Origin: Variovorax sp. J22G73
GTDB lineage: Bacteria; Pseudomonadota; Gammaproteobacteria; Burkholderiales; Burkholderiaceae_C
DNA: 64,000 nucleotides
Direction: 5' to 3'
Assembly: GCF_030317035.1 (NCBI RefSeq)
Contig: NZ_JASZYK010000001.1
Coordinates: 248,001 to 312,000, forward strand
Under the pieces are notes generated by a model. It was not told the origin of the DNA. It searched no databases and was given only the letters and a program-made list of their open reading frames with translations. Below, in pieces: positions 45,472 to 54,039 of this stretch (positions are counted from its first letter, which is position 1; every line of letters begins with the position of its first letter). The position numbers and the translations under genes were made by a program.

Positions 45472-46908
45472 ATGGCTGAATACCACGACATCTCCCCCAA
45501 TGCGCCCGCGGGCGCGAAGCTGCTCAACTGGGTCGACAACCGCTTCCCGCTGACCAAGCTCTGGAACGACCAGTGGGGCAAGTACTACGCGCCGAAGAAC
45601 TTCAACTTCTGGTACATCTTCGGCTCGCTGGCCATGCTGGTGCTGGTGATCCAGATCGTCACCGGCATCTTCCTGGTGATGCACTACAAGCCCGACGCGG
45701 CGCAGGCCTTCGCGTCGGTCGAGTACATCATGCGCGACGTGCCCTGGGGCTGGCTCATTCGCTACATCCACTCGACGGGCGCCTCGGCGTTCTTCATCGT
45801 GGTGTACCTGCACATGTTCCGCGGCCTCATGTACGGCAGCTACCGCAAGCCGCGCGAGCTGATCTGGGTGTTCGGCTGCGCGATCTTCCTGTGCCTGATG
45901 GCCGAGGCCTTCATGGGCTACCTCCTGCCCTGGGGGCAAATGAGCTACTGGGGTGCCCAGGTGATCGTGAACCTGTTCGCGGCCATTCCGTTCATCGGCC
46001 CCGACCTGGCCCTGCTGATCCGCGGCGACTACGTGGTGAGCGACGCCACGCTGAACCGCTTCTTCAGCTTCCACGTGATCGCCGTGCCGCTGGTGCTGCT
46101 CGGCCTAGTGGTGGCCCACCTGATCGCGCTGCACGAAGTGGGTTCCAACAACCCCGACGGCATCGAGATCAAGGCCAACCGCGGCCCCGACGGCCATCCG
46201 GTCGACGGCATTCCGTCGCACCCGTACTACACGGTGCACGACATCTTCGGCGTGGTGGTGTTCCTCACGATCTTCTCGGCCGTGATCTTCTTCGCGCCCG
46301 AAGCCGGTGGGTACTTCCTGGAGTACAACAACTTCATTCCGGCCGACTCGCTGAAAACGCCCAACCACATCGCCCCGGTGTGGTACTTCACGCCGTTCTA
46401 TTCGATGCTGCGCGCAACCACCGACGACATGGTGAACGTGTTCTCGCTGATCATCGCGGCCGCCGCCATCTGGAACTTCGTCAAGGGCAAGTCGGGCACC
46501 GGCCTGAAGGTCGCGGCTGTGGTCGTGGCCGCCGTGGTCATCTTCCTGCTCAAGTCCTTCGACGCCAAGTTCTGGGGCGTGGTCGTGATGGGTGGCTCGG
46601 TCATCATCCTGTTCTTCCTGCCGTGGCTCGACCACAGCGAAGTCAAGTCGATCCGGTACCGCCCGAGCTGGCACAAGTATGTGTACGGCGTGTTCGTGTT
46701 CTTCTTCCTGATCCTGGGCTACCTGGGCATCCAGCCGCCGGGCGTCTGGGGCAACCTGGTCATCGGCTCCTTCGCCCTGGACATCGCGCAGACCATCTCG
46801 CAGATCGGCACGCTGTTCTACTTCGGCTTCTTCCTGCTGATGCCGTGGTGGAGCCGCAAGGGCGAGTTCAAGACCGTGCCCGAGCGCGTGGTCTTCGCCG
46901 CGCATTGA
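45472..46908 (+). CDS. petB: Cytochrome b of the bc1 complex
   Basis: The product is 478 residues with at least eight hydrophobic helices plus a C-terminal extension with extra helices. Heme-ligand histidines are visible in helix B (IRYIHSTGASAFFIVVYLHM) and helix D (SFHVIAVPLVLLGLVVAHLI). The Qo-site PEWY-equivalent region lies at APVWYFTPFY. Length is normal for Burkholderiales. It catalyses the Q cycle in the inner membrane with PetA and PetC. 14 bp after petA, 40 bp before petC. Confidence 0.97.
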   Translation: MAEYHDISPNAPAGAKLLNWVDNRFPLTKLWNDQWGKYYAPKNFNFWYIFGSLAMLVLVIQIVTGIFLVMHYKPDAAQAFASVEYIMRDVPWGWLIRYIHSTGASAFFIVVYLHMFRGLMYGSYRKPRELIWVFGCAIFLCLMAEAFMGYLLPWGQMSYWGAQVIVNLFAAIPFIGPDLALLIRGDYVVSDATLNRFFSFHVIAVPLVLLGLVVAHLIALHEVGSNNPDGIEIKANRGPDGHPVDGIPSHPYYTVHDIFGVVVFLTIFSAVIFFAPEAGGYFLEYNNFIPADSLKTPNHIAPVWYFTPFYSMLRATTDDMVNVFSLIIAAAAIWNFVKGKSGTGLKVAAVVVAAVVIFLLKSFDAKFWGVVVMGGSVIILFFLPWLDHSEVKSIRYRPSWHKYVYGVFVFFFLILGYLGIQPPGVWGNLVIGSFALDIAQTISQIGTLFYFGFFLLMPWWSRKGEFKTVPERVVFAAH

Positions 46909-46948
46909 GACAAGTCAGACAAGTGCCAAAGAGCTGAGAGAACACACG

Positions 46949-47722
46949 ATGAAGAAAAGCATTTCCGGCTGGCTCGCGGTCCTGGGTCTCGCGCTGGGCC
47001 TGACCTTCTCCGCGGCGGCCTCTGCCGAGTCCGAAGGCATCGCCTGGGACAAGGCGCCCAACAAGACCACCGACGTGGCCGCGCTGCAGAACGGCGCCAA
47101 GCTGTTCGTCAACTACTGCCTGAACTGCCACTCGGCCGCGTTCATGCGCTACAACCGCCTGCAGGACATCGGCATCACCGAGCAGCAGATCAAGGACAAC
47201 CTTCTGTTCACGACCGACAAGGTCGGCGAGACCATGAAGGCCAACATCGATGCGCGCCAGGCCAAGGAATGGTTCGGCACCACGCCGCCCGACCTCACGC
47301 TGGTGGCACGTTCGCGCGCCGGCCACGGCGGCACGGGTGCCGACTACCTGTACACCTACCTGCGCACGTACTATCGCGACGACACCAAAGCCACCGGCTG
47401 GAACAATCTCGTGTTCCCGAGCGTCGCCATGCCGAACCCCCTGTGGGAACTGCAAGGCGACCGCCGCCCGGTCTACACCAAGGTCGAACAGCACGGCCAC
47501 GAAACCGAAGTGTTCAAGGGTTGGGAGCAAGTCACTCCCGGCACCCTGACATCCGTGCAATACGACAATGCCGTCGGCGACCTGGTGAGCTACCTGCAAT
47601 GGATGGCCGAACCGGCACAGAACACCCGTATTCGCATCGGCGTCTGGGTGCTGCTGTTCCTGGCCATGTCGGTGGTTTTTGTGTGGCGACTGAACGCCTC
47701 GTACTGGAAAGACGTCAAGTAG
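46949..47722 (+). CDS. petC: Cytochrome c1
   Basis: The product is 257 residues with an N-terminal signal peptide (LGLTFSAAASA), the heme-attachment motif CLNCHSAAFMRYNR, and the distal heme ligand methionine in the SVAMPNPLWELQGDRRP region. A C-terminal membrane anchor (VWVLLFLAMSVVFVWRLN) follows. It delivers electrons from the Rieske protein to soluble cytochrome c or oxidase. Last gene of petABC; a strong intrinsic terminator follows 47 bp later. Confidence 0.96.
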   Translation: MKKSISGWLAVLGLALGLTFSAAASAESEGIAWDKAPNKTTDVAALQNGAKLFVNYCLNCHSAAFMRYNRLQDIGITEQQIKDNLLFTTDKVGETMKANIDARQAKEWFGTTPPDLTLVARSRAGHGGTGADYLYTYLRTYYRDDTKATGWNNLVFPSVAMPNPLWELQGDRRPVYTKVEQHGHETEVFKGWEQVTPGTLTSVQYDNAVGDLVSYLQWMAEPAQNTRIRIGVWVLLFLAMSVVFVWRLNASYWKDVK

Positions 47723-47768
47723 TTCCGTCCACGCCGACCGGGCGCCCGCTGGGGGCAACCGGTCCCAC

Positions 47769-47800
47769 AGAGTGGGTTGCCAACGCAACCCACTCTTTTT
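47769..47800 (+). terminator. Strong intrinsic terminator after petC
   Basis: AGAGTGGGTTGC (47769-47780) pairs perfectly over 12 bp with GCAACCCACTCT (47785-47796) around a 4-nt loop, ending in a T-run. It separates petABC from sspA. Confidence 0.9.
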
Positions 47801-47821
47801 GATTTTTAGGAGTCTCTCGCC

Positions 47822-48433
47822 ATGATGGTCTTGTATTCAGGAACGACCTGCCCCTTTTCCCACCGTTGCCGTTTCGTGTTGTTCGAAAAGGGCATGGACT
47901 TCGAGATTCGCGACGTCGATCTCTACAACAAGCCCGAAGACATCAGCGTGATGAATCCGTACGGCCAGGTGCCGATCCTGGTCGAGCGCGACCTGATCCT
48001 GTACGAGTCGAACATCATCAACGAGTACATCGACGAGCGCTTCCCGCATCCGCAGCTGATGCCCGGCGACCCGGTCGACCGCGCCCGCGTGCGCCTGTTC
48101 CTGCTCAACTTCGAGAAGGAACTGTTCGTGCACGTGGCCACGCTCGAGAACCGCACCACCAAGGGCAACGAGAAGGCCATTGAAAAGGCCCGCTCGCACA
48201 TCCGCGACCGCCTCACGCAGCTGGCACCCGTGTTCCTCAAGAACAAGTACATGCTGGGCGACAACTTCTCGATGCTCGACGTGGCCATCGCGCCGCTGCT
48301 GTGGCGCCTGGACTACTACGGCATCGACCTGAGCAAGAACGCGGCACCGCTGCTGAAGTACGCGGAGCGCATCTTCTCGCGCCCGGCCTACATCGAAGCA
48401 CTGACCCCGTCCGAAAAGGTCATGCGAAAGTAA
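47822..48433 (+). CDS. sspA: Stringent starvation protein A (glutathione S-transferase fold)
   Basis: The product is 203 residues starting MMVLYSGTTCPFSHRCRFVL, a GST-like thioredoxin domain (CPFSHRCR) followed by an all-alpha C-terminal domain (FLKNKYMLGDNFSMLDVAIAP). SspA binds RNA polymerase and affects stationary-phase and stress transcription. The order petABC-sspA-sspB is conserved in betaproteobacteria. The ribosome site is AGGAG upstream. Complete. Confidence 0.93.
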   Translation: MMVLYSGTTCPFSHRCRFVLFEKGMDFEIRDVDLYNKPEDISVMNPYGQVPILVERDLILYESNIINEYIDERFPHPQLMPGDPVDRARVRLFLLNFEKELFVHVATLENRTTKGNEKAIEKARSHIRDRLTQLAPVFLKNKYMLGDNFSMLDVAIAPLLWRLDYYGIDLSKNAAPLLKYAERIFSRPAYIEALTPSEKVMRK

Positions 48434-48475
48434 GTAAGCTGCAATGCTTGCTTCCATCGTTTCTCGCAGTTTTTC

Positions 48476-49054
48476 ATGATCAACGCGCTCGAGTCGTCCT
48501 CCACCCGCCCGTACCTCATTCGGGCGCTGTATGAATGGTGCACCGACAACGGGTTCACGCCCTATGTCGCGGTGCAGGTCGACGACACCGTCCAGGTGCC
48601 GCGCGAGTACGTGAAGAACGGCGAGATCGTGCTCAACATCAGCTTCGACGCGACCAGCTCGCTCAAGCTGGGCAACGATTTCATCGAGTTCAAGGCCCGT
48701 TTCGCGGGCACGGCGCGTGAAATCAGCGTGCCCGTGGGGCGCGTGATTGCGATCTATGCGCGCGAGAACGGGCAGGGCATGGCGTTTCCGGCGCCGGCCC
48801 CTTCCGTTCCCGCCGATCAACAGGGCGGCGACGCCCCGGCTGCCGCGCCGTCGCCCCAGGGCCCGGCGCGCATGCCCTTGCGTGACGCCTCGCGCGGCAC
48901 CGAAGGCGATGCCGGCAAGATCGTGCACCTGGTGACGGGCGAAGACGGCGACGAAAGCGTCGTCGACGCCGGCGCGGGCAGCGATCCGGTCGACGAGCCG
49001 CCGCGCCCGCCGGTCGGCGGCGGCGCGCGGCCTTCGCTCAAGCGGGTCAAGTAA
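48476..49054 (+). CDS. sspB: ClpXP protease specificity-enhancing factor SspB
   Basis: The product is 192 residues. The folded substrate-binding core occupies about residues 5-110 (RPYLIRALYEWCTDNGFTPY, VLNISFDATSSLKLGNDFIE, EISVPVGRVIAIYARENGQG). A long disordered acidic/proline tail ends in a conserved C-terminal ClpX-binding patch (PSLKRVK). SspB tethers ssrA-tagged proteins to ClpXP. 42 bp after sspA, same strand. Confidence 0.93.
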   Translation: MINALESSSTRPYLIRALYEWCTDNGFTPYVAVQVDDTVQVPREYVKNGEIVLNISFDATSSLKLGNDFIEFKARFAGTAREISVPVGRVIAIYARENGQGMAFPAPAPSVPADQQGGDAPAAAPSPQGPARMPLRDASRGTEGDAGKIVHLVTGEDGDESVVDAGAGSDPVDEPPRPPVGGGARPSLKRVK

Positions 49055-49093
49055 GCGCGCGCAGGCACGGCCGGACACCCCGGCCGACGCCAC

Positions 49094-49099
49094 TAGAAT
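49094..49099 (+). promoter_or_regulatory. Possible -10 box for tRNA-Thr
   Basis: TAGAAT lies 17 nt before the tRNA start, the usual place for a -10 box. The -35 region is GC-rich and not recognisable. Confidence 0.4.
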
Positions 49100-49116
49100 C
49101 ACGCCTTGGAATTTCC

Positions 49117-49192
49117 GCCGCTTTAGCTCAATTGGTAGAGCACCCGCCTTGTAAGCGGAAGGTCGTCAGTTCGATTCCGACAAGCGGCACCA
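49117..49192 (+). tRNA. tRNA-Thr (anticodon TGT)
   Basis: The 76-nt cloverleaf has acceptor arms GCCGCTT/AAGCGGC, D-stem GCTC/GAGC, anticodon loop CTTGTAA with anticodon TGT, T-loop TTCGATT and an encoded CCA end. Two stem positions look mismatched: C27 opposite A43 in the anticodon stem, and A52 opposite C62 in the T stem. The last 20 nt are part of a 21-bp repeat that recurs at 55148, so this is the insertion site of the integrative element and its 3' end is rebuilt. Confidence 0.92.
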
Positions 49193-49193
49193 A
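49173..49193 (+). repeat. attL: 21-bp direct repeat in the tRNA-Thr 3' end
   Basis: The tRNA 3' sequence from GATTCCGAC to GGCACCAA is repeated exactly at 55148-55168. It defines the left end of the integrative element, immediately upstream of the integrase gene. Confidence 0.9.
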
Positions 49194-49226
49194 CTTAGTG
49201 TTTCCTGGGTACTCTCAGAACACCGA

Positions 49227-49259
49227 ACCCGCTGTCCCTCATAGGGGCAGCGGGTTTTT
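49227..49259 (+). terminator. Intrinsic terminator after tRNA-Thr, element-borne
   Basis: ACCCGCTGTCCC and GGGGCAGCGGGT form a 12-bp stem (one wobble) with loop TCATA, then TTTTT. It lies inside the element and replaces the displaced chromosomal terminator. Confidence 0.9.
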
Positions 49260-49305
49260 CTTTGTCTTCGAATAGGTCAGCTTGTAGCATTCCATATCAG
49301 CACTT

Positions 49306-49328
49306 TGTCGGTACTTCTGCAGGTACTT
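49306..49328 (+). repeat. Left-end arm-site candidate (23 bp, matched at 55071-55093)
   Basis: TGTCGGTACT is followed by a second GGTACTT 12 nt on. The whole 23 bp match the right-end copy at 21 of 23 positions. An inverted GTACCGACAA at 49349-49358 lies just before the integrase start, which could allow autorepression. Integrase/Xis arm sites have this arrangement. Confidence 0.6.
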
Positions 49329-49369
49329 CGCAAAGGGCGACATTCGAGGTACCGACAAGGGGTTCATCC

Positions 49370-50581
49370 ATGGCACTGACGGACACGTTCGTGAAGCAGG
49401 TGAAGCACAAAGGCTCTGCGATTGGAGAGCGCTACGCTGATGGCGGCGGCATGTATCTGAGGGTCAAGGCGGCTGGCAAATACTGGCGCTTGGACTATCG
49501 AATCGATGGGAAGGCCCAGACGCTGGCGCTGGGGATCTACCCAGAGGTGTCGCTCGCGAAGGCACGCCAGCGTCGAGAGAAAGCCCGCGAGCAGTTGGCA
49601 GATGGCATCAACCCGAGCAAGGCCAACCGCGAAGAGAAGCAGGCGCGCGCGGATGCCGCAAAGAACGATTTCGCCAGTGTCGCATCCGCATGGCTGACGA
49701 AGACAGACGACCAACGCATGGCTGTCACGACGGACAAGCTCACCACCTGGCTCACCAAGGACATCAATCCGTACATCGGCAAGATGCCGGTTTCCGCAAT
49801 CTCACCTCGGGATGTGCTGGAGCGCGTGCTGCGACGAATGGAAAGGCGAGGTGCGCTCGACAGTGCGGCGCGCGTCCGCACGCTGATCGGCCAAGTCTTT
49901 CGTTATGCCGTGGCAGCAGGCTTGGCAGAGCGGGACGTGACTGCGGACTTGAAGGGCGCCATCGCAGTCAAAAAGAAAGTGCACCACGCGGCGATCATCG
50001 AGCCGAAGGCTTTTGGCGGGCTGCTACGTGCGATCCATGGCTGGCCGGCTCACCCGACTGTGAGTGCCGCGCTCAAGTTGGCGCCCCTTGTGTTTGTTCG
50101 GCCCGGGGAGCTTCGTACTGCGGAGTGGGTTGAGGTCGATCTCGATGGCGGGCTGTGGACCATCCCAGGGGGCAAGACCAAGATGAAGCGCGATCTGCTG
50201 GTACCGCTTCCCACCCAGGCTACGCAGATCCTGCGCGAGCAGCACGCGCTGAGTGGGCATGGCCGTTATGTCTTCCCCTCGATCCGCGCCGGCGGCTTGC
50301 CGATGTCGGATGGCACCATCAACGCGGCGCTGCGAGCGATGGGGTATGACTCTTCGACGCATGTTGCGCACGGTTTCCGCGCCACTGCACGGACCCTCTT
50401 GGACGAGGTCCTGGGAGAGAGGCCGGATCTGATCGAGGCCCAGCTGGGTCACGCAGTGCATGGACCGCTTGGTCGTGCCTACAACCGCGCTACGCACCTT
50501 GCTGCACGCATTGAGATGATGCAGCGCTGGGCGGACTATCTTGATCGCCTGCGCAGCTCTTCGGCCCAAATCGCGGACTGA
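49370..50581 (+). CDS. Tyrosine integrase, P4-like
   Basis: The product is 403 residues from the ATG at 49370 (MALTDTFVKQVKHKG). The N-terminal DUF4102 arm-binding domain covers about 1-90 (YADGGGMYLRVKAAGKYWRL, LALGIYPEVSLAKARQ). A core-binding SAM-like domain follows. The catalytic domain has Arg in FVRPGELRTAEW, HGFRATARTLLDE (His-X-X-Arg), LGHAV, and the nucleophilic Tyr in AYNRATHLAAR. It lies 177 bp from attL. It should recombine the tRNA-Thr 3' end. Reads as complete and probably functional. Confidence 0.95.
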   Translation: MALTDTFVKQVKHKGSAIGERYADGGGMYLRVKAAGKYWRLDYRIDGKAQTLALGIYPEVSLAKARQRREKAREQLADGINPSKANREEKQARADAAKNDFASVASAWLTKTDDQRMAVTTDKLTTWLTKDINPYIGKMPVSAISPRDVLERVLRRMERRGALDSAARVRTLIGQVFRYAVAAGLAERDVTADLKGAIAVKKKVHHAAIIEPKAFGGLLRAIHGWPAHPTVSAALKLAPLVFVRPGELRTAEWVEVDLDGGLWTIPGGKTKMKRDLLVPLPTQATQILREQHALSGHGRYVFPSIRAGGLPMSDGTINAALRAMGYDSSTHVAHGFRATARTLLDEVLGERPDLIEAQLGHAVHGPLGRAYNRATHLAARIEMMQRWADYLDRLRSSSAQIAD

Positions 50582-51073
50582 ATCGGCCACCGCGGAGGGA
50601 TTAGGGCCCGTGGCGCGCCCGATGCTGGCGCGCTGGCCTGCGACGGCTCTAAGGCCGAGCGATCACAGATCCAGGATTGCAACATTCCGCTTCTCGGTCA
50701 TATCAACCTAGTTAAACCCGAAAGTTAGCTGCGGTGGTGGGTGAAGAGAGCGTTGGCACCGTAGCTGTGCTTACCTTTGTTGCAATGTGCAGCGGTGATG
50801 CTTGGCCACACACGAAATGCAAGCATTTGTGTCGCAACTGACGGTGGGAGAACCGTCGCGGAAGGGAGGGGCCGTGCTGTCGTGTTGACGCAACGAAACC
50901 GGTCAACAGCGGCACTTTTCCGCTGATTTGCTTTGCCCTGCCGGAGTGGCTCTGGTGCAATAGCTACAACTTCCCAAAAGGAGGTTGGCCCGGGGTCCGG
51001 TGGGAGCACAAAGTGCCAGTCACAGTGAGCCCTTCGCACCGGAGCCCTATGTTTAACCTTGGAGAAACTTGCA
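50582..51073. promoter_or_regulatory. Gap between integrase and porin
   Basis: This 492-bp gene-free region includes an inverted pair GTTGAC (50884-50889) / GTCAAC (50902-50907), possibly a regulator site for the porin. TACAAC at 50965-50970 could be a -10 box, without a clear -35. A GGAG ribosome site precedes the porin start. No supported small gene. Confidence 0.4.
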
Positions 51074-52339
51074 ATGAAAAAATCTCTTGTTGCTCTGGCT
51101 GCCCTGGCTGTTGCCGGCGTTGCCTCGGCTCAGTCGTCGGTCACCCTGTTCGGTGTCGTTGACGCTTCGGTCACTGGCTACTCGAACACCGCCCGCGATG
51201 AGCGTGCAACGGTTTTCCCGAACCAATTCGGCATCCCTGTTTACCTGAACCAAGGTTCGGTCAAGACCAGCCGTCGTGAACTGGCTAACTCGGCTTACAA
51301 CTCCAGCCGTCTGGGCTTCCGTGGTACGGAAGACCTGGGTGGCGGTCTGGCAGCCAGCTTCTGGCTCGAAGCCCCGATCTCCAACGACGACGGCAGCCAA
51401 GGTGTCGCAACCTTCGCACGTCGCTCGACCGTGAGCCTGTCGGGTGGTTTCGGTGAAATCCGCCTGGGTCGTGACTACACCCCGACGTTCTGGAACGACA
51501 CCGTGTTCGATCCGTTCGGCACCAACGGCGTTGGCACCAACCTGATCTCGACGGCTAACACCGCTTTCGGCGGCTTCGGTACCCCCGCAGCATCCGTTGG
51601 CTCCTTGGCTAACGTCGGTTCGAGCAACTATGTTCGCGCCAGCAACACCGTCGGCTACTTCCTGCCGCCGAACCTGGGCGGCTTCTACGGCCAGCTGCAG
51701 TACGGCTTCGCTGAGAAGACCAAGTACGACTCGGGCATCTTCACGCCTGACGTTGCTAACAGCCAACGCCAAGGTCGTTACGTCGGTGGCCGTTTCGGCT
51801 ACGCAAACGGTCCTCTGGACGTTGCACTGGCTTACGGCAGCAGCACGGTTGGCGACAACTACTACGCCGGCACCACCACCAGCGTGAACACCGTGAACCT
51901 GGGCGCTTCGTATGACTTCGGTCCCGTGAAGCTGTTCGGTGAACTGTCGAAGGCCCGCAACAAGGTCGACTACGAAGTGACGCCTTTCCTGGGCGGCCGT
52001 CCTGACGTCGACCTGACCGGTTACCTGCTCGGCGCTACCGTGCCGGTCGGTGCTGGCCTGATCCGCGCTTCGTGGTCGCACGTCAAGTACGACTTCAACA
52101 CGGTGAACAACAACCCGTTCGCAGTGAACACGCCGGATCCCAAGGCTAACAAGCTGGCTCTGGGCTACGTGCACAACCTGTCGAAGCGCACGGCTCTGTA
52201 CGCAACGATCGCTCGCGTGTCGAACAAGAACGGTGCTGCTCTGACGGTTGGCGGCCCCGCCTTCTACAACAACACCGCTGGCGCCTTCACCCCGAAGAGC
52301 TCCACCGGCTACGACTTCGGTATCCGTCACGCTTTCTAA
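51074..52339 (+). CDS. Gram-negative porin (OmpC-like, Comamonadaceae type)
   Basis: The product is 421 residues. The signal peptide is MKKSLVALAALAVAGVASA^Q, followed by SSVTLFGVVDASVTGYSN, the standard N-terminus of betaproteobacterial porins. Beta-barrel features continue (SSRLGFRGTEDLGGGLAASF, RRSTVSLSGGFGEIRLGRDY) to the terminal STGYDFGIRHAF with C-terminal Phe, as needed for BAM insertion. It forms trimeric diffusion channels in the outer membrane. Codon use (many GCT, GGC, CTG) suggests high expression. It lies inside the integrative element, unusual cargo. Confidence 0.94.
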   Translation: MKKSLVALAALAVAGVASAQSSVTLFGVVDASVTGYSNTARDERATVFPNQFGIPVYLNQGSVKTSRRELANSAYNSSRLGFRGTEDLGGGLAASFWLEAPISNDDGSQGVATFARRSTVSLSGGFGEIRLGRDYTPTFWNDTVFDPFGTNGVGTNLISTANTAFGGFGTPAASVGSLANVGSSNYVRASNTVGYFLPPNLGGFYGQLQYGFAEKTKYDSGIFTPDVANSQRQGRYVGGRFGYANGPLDVALAYGSSTVGDNYYAGTTTSVNTVNLGASYDFGPVKLFGELSKARNKVDYEVTPFLGGRPDVDLTGYLLGATVPVGAGLIRASWSHVKYDFNTVNNNPFAVNTPDPKANKLALGYVHNLSKRTALYATIARVSNKNGAALTVGGPAFYNNTAGAFTPKSSTGYDFGIRHAF

Positions 52340-52383
52340 TTTGACGCTGGCGTAAGCCAGCTTTGAATTCAAGAAGCTCAAGA

Positions 52384-52415
52384 AGCCACTCGACGAAAGT
52401 CGAGTGGCTTTTTTC
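52384..52415 (+). terminator. Intrinsic terminator after the porin
   Basis: AAGCCACTCGAC (52384-52395) and GTCGAGTGGCTT (52400-52411) form a perfect 12-bp stem with a GAAA tetraloop, then a T-run. It separates porin from the LysR gene that starts 22 bp later. Confidence 0.93.
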
Positions 52416-52437
52416 ATTTCCATCACACCAAACGGGT

Positions 52438-53442
52438 ATGTCCTCTCATCAGTCGGAAAAGTCAGATGCAGGTCAAGGCGTTGAAACTGTTTCTGAGCAA
52501 TTGCTCGATCTGAATGACCTTCGCATCTTCACGTACGTTGCTGTCCTGTGCAGCTTTTCGGCAGCTGCCGAAGAGCTTCGGACAAGCAAATCGAGTGTCA
52601 GTCGAAGCATTTCGCGCCTTGAGCGGCTCCTGAAAACAGATCTGCTCCAGCGCACTACACGCAAGGTGAAATTGACCCGCGCAGGAAGCGCCCTCCGGGA
52701 TCGAGGCACTGAAATTCTTCAACGCGTCAGCGACTCGATTTTTCATGTGAAGGAGTTGAAGGCTGCTCCGACGGGACCGCTTGTTGTTCACGTATCCAGT
52801 GATGCAGGTTTGGCGGATCATCTGTACAAGATCGTCCTGCCGCAGCTCCTCGAGCGCTACGACTCCGCGCAATTTGTTGTTCGCGTTGCGAGCGAACGGT
52901 CAGTTCTCTTGGGTGCAGAGGTCGATGTGGCCCTGTTCCCGGGTCCGACACCGCCGCCTGGAGCGGCGCGCATCGCACAACTGACTCGTGGCCTTGTGGC
53001 CAGATCAGACTACGATTCGGCGCGAGCACCAGCGGCTTTCATCAACCGGCTGGAAGTTGAGCCGCTTAGCCTTGAAGCCAACGGTTTGACGGGTTATGAA
53101 GGCGTCGTTCGTGTTGCCGGCAACGATGACCACGGCATCAGAGAACTGGTGCTGGCGGGTCTCGGAGTTGGCGTTCTCCCGTTGCATTTCTGCACTGCTC
53201 ACTTTGCCGCTGGAACTTTGAGACACGTACACACGGAAATTAAATTTCCCCCATTGGCGCTGTATCTAACTTACCCGAGCCGTCGCCAACTTGCTCCCAT
53301 AGTTAGAGCATTTGTTGAAGCGCTGCAGACAAGTTTGAAGGGAGATGGAGGCGCTACGTTTGAAGAGAATCATGACGGGGATGAAGGCCAAGACTTAGAT
53401 GACGACGAGGGCCACAGAGAGGGTCAGGACATTCTTGACTAA
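52438..53442 (+). CDS. LysR-family transcriptional regulator
   Basis: The product is 334 residues from the ATG at 52438. The winged HTH is FTYVAVLCSFSAAAEELRTS followed by KSSVSRSISRLERLLKTDLL and QRTTRKVKLTRAG. The effector domain (GPLVVHVSSDAGLADHLYKI ... LVLAGLGVGVLPLHF) is followed by an unusual acidic, Glu/Asp-rich tail of about 22 residues. Same strand as the porin, after its terminator. It probably controls the porin or element genes, but the target is inferred. No good ribosome site was seen. Confidence 0.88.
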   Translation: MSSHQSEKSDAGQGVETVSEQLLDLNDLRIFTYVAVLCSFSAAAEELRTSKSSVSRSISRLERLLKTDLLQRTTRKVKLTRAGSALRDRGTEILQRVSDSIFHVKELKAAPTGPLVVHVSSDAGLADHLYKIVLPQLLERYDSAQFVVRVASERSVLLGAEVDVALFPGPTPPPGAARIAQLTRGLVARSDYDSARAPAAFINRLEVEPLSLEANGLTGYEGVVRVAGNDDHGIRELVLAGLGVGVLPLHFCTAHFAAGTLRHVHTEIKFPPLALYLTYPSRRQLAPIVRAFVEALQTSLKGDGGATFEENHDGDEGQDLDDDEGHREGQDILD

Positions 53443-53644
53443 GCCGAGCCCAACAACCAACGTAATCATCGCTGTGGTGGACCCTTGATACCGCGGGTAT
53501 CGCGCGGACCTCGAACAATCCCAACTGCGCCGACATAGTTTTCGATTTCGATGGTTACGCTTCCGATGACCGGCGGCGTTGCATAGAGATCGCGCTGGGC
53601 AGGGTCATATCAAAATGCTTTAGCCTTGGCACAGAGGAGGTCGA

Positions 53645-53887
53645 ATGTCAGGCCGGACGTCCGATGAATACTCGGTGTCCGATAAAGAATCATTCGATAT
53701 ACCGAAACAAACAGCGGGCATTCATGCACTCACGGTCGAAGCTACGATGCCGCAAGTCTTAAATGCCTTTAAGCCTTTAGGTGAGGACGAGACGACCGCC
53801 GTGCGGCGGTACATAAGCCACCACGAACGTCTGCGCACGAGTAGTTTCAAGTTTGCTGCGGCTTGTGTGAAGCTCGGCGACAGATGA
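53645..53887 (+). CDS. Small hypothetical protein
   Basis: The product is 80 residues starting MSGRTSDEYSVSDKESFDIP. GAGGAGGTCGA immediately upstream is an excellent ribosome site, which is why I accept it. There is no signal peptide, membrane helix or recognisable motif; the C-terminal half (YISHHERLRTSSFKFAAACV) may be helical. It lies in the element between the LysR gene and the tandem repeat. Function unknown. Confidence 0.55.
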   Translation: MSGRTSDEYSVSDKESFDIPKQTAGIHALTVEATMPQVLNAFKPLGEDETTAVRRYISHHERLRTSSFKFAAACVKLGDR

Positions 53888-53918
53888 TCAGCGGGTCAAG
53901 CGGGTATGTGTACATCTA

Positions 53919-54039
53919 GGACGCAGATCGGACGCAGATCGGACGCAGATCGGACGCAGATCGGACGCAGATCGGACGCAGATCGGACCCAGATCGGACG
54001 CAACTCGGACGCAACTCGGACGCAAGTCGGACGCAACTC
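53919..54039 (+). repeat. Eleven tandem 11-bp repeats (GGACGCAGATC family)
   Basis: Six exact GGACGCAGATC units (53919-53984) are followed by GGACCCAGATC, then four units with GGACGCAACTC or GGACGCAAGTC, and a decayed twelfth. The 11-bp period keeps each unit on nearly the same DNA face, as for iterons or regulator sites. Open frames through it on the minus strand are not supported as genes. Confidence 0.95.

Noticed and set aside
53919..54039. CRISPR-like array
   Set aside because: The 11-bp units are directly adjacent with no spacers, and no cas genes are present.
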